NCBI RefSeq assembly: GCF_030398385.1 | Contig: NZ_JAOAOQ010000016.1 | Coordinates: forward strand, 62,001 to 126,000 | Reading direction: 5' to 3' | Length of the DNA: 64,000 bases | Origin: Aquibium sp. ELW1220 | GTDB lineage: Bacteria; Pseudomonadota; Alphaproteobacteria; Rhizobiales; Rhizobiaceae | In this document: piece after piece, positions 61,715 to 64,000 of the stretch | Layout of the letters: each line of letters starts with the position of its first letter | How positions within the stretch are numbered: position 1 is the stretch's first letter | The notes under the pieces: generated by a model | Database searches by the model: none | What the model was told of the DNA's origin: nothing | The model's input: only the letters and a program-made list of their open reading frames with translations | Position numbers and translations under genes: made by a program

Positions 61715-62418
61715 GGGGCGGTTCTCCTTGAAGGGTCGATCGCCGGGCCGAGATGGCCCTCGGCCAGTGCCCGCTGGTAGACATCCGCGGTTCGCTGCAC
61801 ATGGACGGTCAGCGCCGCGTCGAAGGCCGCGAAATCCTCCCCGATCAGCAAATCCAGCATCCTGCGGTGCTCGACCAGGGATTCGGCTCGCCGCGCCTCG
61901 TAGGGCGCGGTGATGTTGGCGCGCAGCGCGGCGATGCGTCCGTCGACCAGCGAATAGGAATCGCGCAGATAGGAATTGCCGCAATGATCGAAGGCCGCCT
62001 GGTGGAAGGCGGTGTCCAGTTGTCCATATCCCACCGTATCGCCCCGCCCGAGCGCCTCGTCCATCTGCACCACGACGGCGGACAGACGCGCAAGATATCC
62101 GTCGCGGTCGGCCCGCATGGCGGCGCGCGCGCCCTGCGCCTCCAGCATCTGGCGGTAGTCGCAGATCGCCGCCAGGTCTTCGAGCGACGTCTCGAACACG
62201 AAGGATCCCCGCTTGGGACGCACCGTGACCAGGCCTTCGCGCGACAGGATCGCCATGGCGTCCCGGATCGGCGTGCGGGAGATGCCCATCTGTGCGACGA
62301 GGCGATCCTCCGAGATGTTCTCGCCGAGCTTGAAGGCGCCGGTCACGATCGCTTCCCGGATCTGGCCGGCGGCGATGTCGGCCAGGGACCGCGGCGGCGT
62401 GATCCTGCTGACCGTCAT
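61711..62418 (-). CDS. GntR family regulator, FadR/FCD subfamily
   Basis: This 235-residue regulator has an N-terminal winged helix (residues 8-75, with RLVAQMGISRTPIRDAMAILSREGL in outline). The C-terminal FCD domain has the metal-linked Asp/His segments DTAFHQAAFDHCGNSYL, EHRRMLDLL and HVQRTADVY. FCD sensors usually bind carboxylic acids, matching the tricarboxylate transporter and lyase around it. It lies inside the operon, overlapping tctA by 4 bp (ATGA) on one side and the lyase gene by 4 bp on the other. The binding site is not recognisable here. Confidence 0.92.
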   Translation of the reverse strand: MTVSRITPPRSLADIAAGQIREAIVTGAFKLGENISEDRLVAQMGISRTPIRDAMAILSREGLVTVRPKRGSFVFETSLEDLAAICDYRQMLEAQGARAAMRADRDGYLARLSAVVVQMDEALGRGDTVGYGQLDTAFHQAAFDHCGNSYLRDSYSLVDGRIAALRANITAPYEARRAESLVEHRRMLDLLIGEDFAAFDAALTVHVQRTADVYQRALAEGHLGPAIDPSRRTAP

Positions 62419-63926
62419 GCTCGTACCTTCCCCATCCCGCTGCGCCGTCCGCGCCACCATAGCCAGACCGGGACGGTCCAGACAACGGCGACCAGGACCG
62501 CCAGGCCAGCCGCGATGGGACGCTCGACGAAGCCGAGCGCTGCCCCGTCCGACTTGATCAGCGAGGTGACGAGGTTGCGTTCGACCAGCAGGCCCATGAC
62601 GATGCCGAGGATGGTCGGCGCCACCGGGAAGCCGTTCTCCTCCATCACGTAGGCGAGCAGACCCAGGACCACCATGATGACGATTCCCGACGCGCTGGCA
62701 TTGATGGCGTAGGAGCCGACGATGCAGAACGCCAGGATCAGCGGCGCCAGCGCCTTCTTGGGCACCCGCAGCACCTGTGCCGCGAGCGCGATGGCCAGGA
62801 GCCCGAGGGGAACGATCATCAGGTTCGCCAGCAGGAACACCAGGAAGATCGCCGTGATGGTGTCGGCATTGGTCAGGAAGACCATCGGGCCGGGGTTGAG
62901 CCCCTTGATGTAGAGCACGCCGATCACGATGGCAGTGATGCTGTCGCCCGGAATGCCGAAGACGAGCGCGGGCACGTAGGCGCCCGAAAGGGCGGAATTG
63001 TTGGCGGCGCAGGCGTCCACCAGGCCCTCCTCGCTGCCGGAACCATAGTCCTCCGGAGCCTTGGAGAACCGCTTCGACACCGCATAGGAAATCCATGCGG
63101 CGATGTCGGAACCGGCGCCGGGCAGGATGCCGATGGTGGTGCCGATGGTGGAACTGCGCGCGAGGTTCCACTTGCGCCGCCACAGGACGCCGCCCAGGCC
63201 GCGAAACAGGGCGAAGGGATTGCCGATCGGCGCGACCGGCGGCAGGGTGTCGCGGTGGACGAAGGTGCGGATCAGTTCGGGGATCGCGAACATGCCGATC
63301 AGCGCCGGTACGAAGGCCACCCCGTCGAGCAGCGACGTCAGACCGAAGGTGAAGCGCGGCAGGCCGGACGTCGTGTCCATCCCGACGCTCGCGATCATCA
63401 GACCGAGCCCCAGCGCGACCAGGCTCTTCAGCAGCGACGACGAGCCCAGCATGACCGCCGCCGACAGGCCGAGCAGCGCCAGCCAGAAATATTCGAACGA
63501 GGTGAAGTTCAGCGACACAAGCGCCAGTTGCGGCGCCGCGAACATCAGCACCAGCGACCCGAACACGCCGCCGATTGCCGACGCCGTGACCGAAATGCCG
63601 AGCGCCCTGCCTACCTTCCCGGCGCGGGTCAGGGCGTTCAGGTCATCGACATAGGCGGCAGAGGCAGCCGTGCCCGGTATCCGGATCAGGGCCGCCGGAA
63701 TGTCGGAAGCGAAGATCGCCATGGCCGCGGTGGTGACGATGGCCGCGATGGCGGGAACGGGGTCCATGAAGAAGGTCAGCGGCACGAGCATGGCCGTGGC
63801 CATGGTGGCCGAAAGCCCCGGCACCGCCCCGACGAACAGGCCGAACACGGCGCAGGACAGCATGACGAAGAACATGTCCCAGGTCAGGACGAGGCCGATT
63901 GCCGCATCGAGGTGCTGAAGGACCAT
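62415..63926 (-). CDS. Tripartite tricarboxylate transporter large permease (TctA family)
   Basis: This 503-residue membrane protein has about 12 helices and the TctA signature GAVPGLSATMATAMLVPLTF near the N-terminus, a second GILPGAGSDIAAWISYAVSKR half-repeat and the LNPGPMVFL segment. It is the core permease of Na+-coupled tripartite tricarboxylate transporters. ATG at 63926 directly overlaps the upstream tctB stop; a GTG one codon earlier (63929) is the alternative. No periplasmic binding protein (TctC) is present inside the window and it may lie to the right. Confidence 0.93.
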   Translation of the reverse strand: MVLQHLDAAIGLVLTWDMFFVMLSCAVFGLFVGAVPGLSATMATAMLVPLTFFMDPVPAIAAIVTTAAMAIFASDIPAALIRIPGTAASAAYVDDLNALTRAGKVGRALGISVTASAIGGVFGSLVLMFAAPQLALVSLNFTSFEYFWLALLGLSAAVMLGSSSLLKSLVALGLGLMIASVGMDTTSGLPRFTFGLTSLLDGVAFVPALIGMFAIPELIRTFVHRDTLPPVAPIGNPFALFRGLGGVLWRRKWNLARSSTIGTTIGILPGAGSDIAAWISYAVSKRFSKAPEDYGSGSEEGLVDACAANNSALSGAYVPALVFGIPGDSITAIVIGVLYIKGLNPGPMVFLTNADTITAIFLVFLLANLMIVPLGLLAIALAAQVLRVPKKALAPLILAFCIVGSYAINASASGIVIMVVLGLLAYVMEENGFPVAPTILGIVMGLLVERNLVTSLIKSDGAALGFVERPIAAGLAVLVAVVWTVPVWLWWRGRRSGMGKVRA

Positions 63927-64000
63927 CACAGCAGTCCCTTCAGCAGTCCCGCCGGCAACGGAACGTAGAGCATCCGCGTCATCAGCAGATGCAGCGCGAG
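63926..64000 (-). CDS. Tripartite tricarboxylate transporter small permease (TctB), C-terminal fragment
   Basis: The last 24 codons and stop of a small permease remain. They read LALHLLMTRMLYVPLPAGLL in part, the hydrophobic helix and LYVPLP(A/S)G ending that I associate with TctB proteins. The gene continues off the right edge. It precedes tctA with overlapping stop and start (TGATG or GTGA). Identity is inferred from position as well as from the short match. Confidence 0.7.
   Translation of the reverse strand, partial: LALHLLMTRMLYVPLPAGLLKGLL

Overview
The window looks like chromosomal DNA from a high-GC alphaproteobacterium of the Rhizobiales (Hyphomicrobiales), most like the Mesorhizobium/Aminobacter/Phyllobacteriaceae group. 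The grounds are protein-level resemblance, a guaB / RsmB-type methyltransferase / guaA neighbourhood next to rlmE and ppx, many ABC, TRAP and tripartite tricarboxylate transporters, and intergenic palindromic repeats of the rhizobial kind. I see no tRNA, rRNA, CRISPR array, prophage or intact insertion sequence.

Region 1 (1-14600) is mostly housekeeping. A leftward run reads RsmB-type methyltransferase, a membrane-tethered cyclic-nucleotide-binding-domain protein, TspO, a PaaI thioesterase, an MTA/SAH nucleosidase and the start of guaA. Then come an OxyR-type regulator, a secreted PQQ-type sugar dehydrogenase, a MAPEG protein, an Rrf2 regulator overlapping a thioredoxin-reductase-like flavoprotein, guaB, a DHA2 exporter, rlmE overlapping ppx/gppA, and a small hypothetical gene flanked by REP-like palindromes.

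Region 2 (14876-28927) is one large leftward locus for a cyclic amide or peptide-like substrate. An XRE-cupin regulator gene comes first, with two matching palindromic operators upstream. It is followed by a peptide-type ABC importer (dppA, B, C, D, F-like), a GAF protein, HyuA, a HyuB, an M24 peptidase and a second HyuB. Four gene junctions in this locus carry long, near-perfect inverted repeats, and a perfect hairpin sits just after the solute-binding-protein gene.

Region 3 (29019-35831) is a vitamin B12 uptake operon: cobalamin riboswitch, btuB, btuF, btuC, btuD and a very long TonB of its own.

Region 4 (36106-44066) is a catabolic operon of uncertain substrate: TetR regulator, TRAP transporter (P, Q, M), metal-dependent cyclase/hydrolase, FAH-family hydrolase, BKACE (beta-keto acid cleavage) enzyme, OsmC protein and SMP-30 lactonase.

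Region 5 (44260-50727) holds a tandem pair of small secreted four-cysteine proteins, a Cys-rich secreted protein, a possible fucosyltransferase-fold protein, an isochorismatase-like hydrolase, a DUF892 ferritin-like protein, and a chemoreceptor with a small membrane partner.

Region 6 (50962-60763) is a GntR/UTRA-controlled operon joining a BMP-type (nucleoside) ABC importer to an isochorismatase-like hydrolase, PfkB kinase, nucleoside phosphorylase, SIS protein and aldehyde dehydrogenase. Region 7 (60821-64000) is a leftward tctB-tctA-FadR regulator-isocitrate lyase/PEP mutase operon cut by the window end. Regions 2, 4 and 6 are the best candidates for undescribed pathways.
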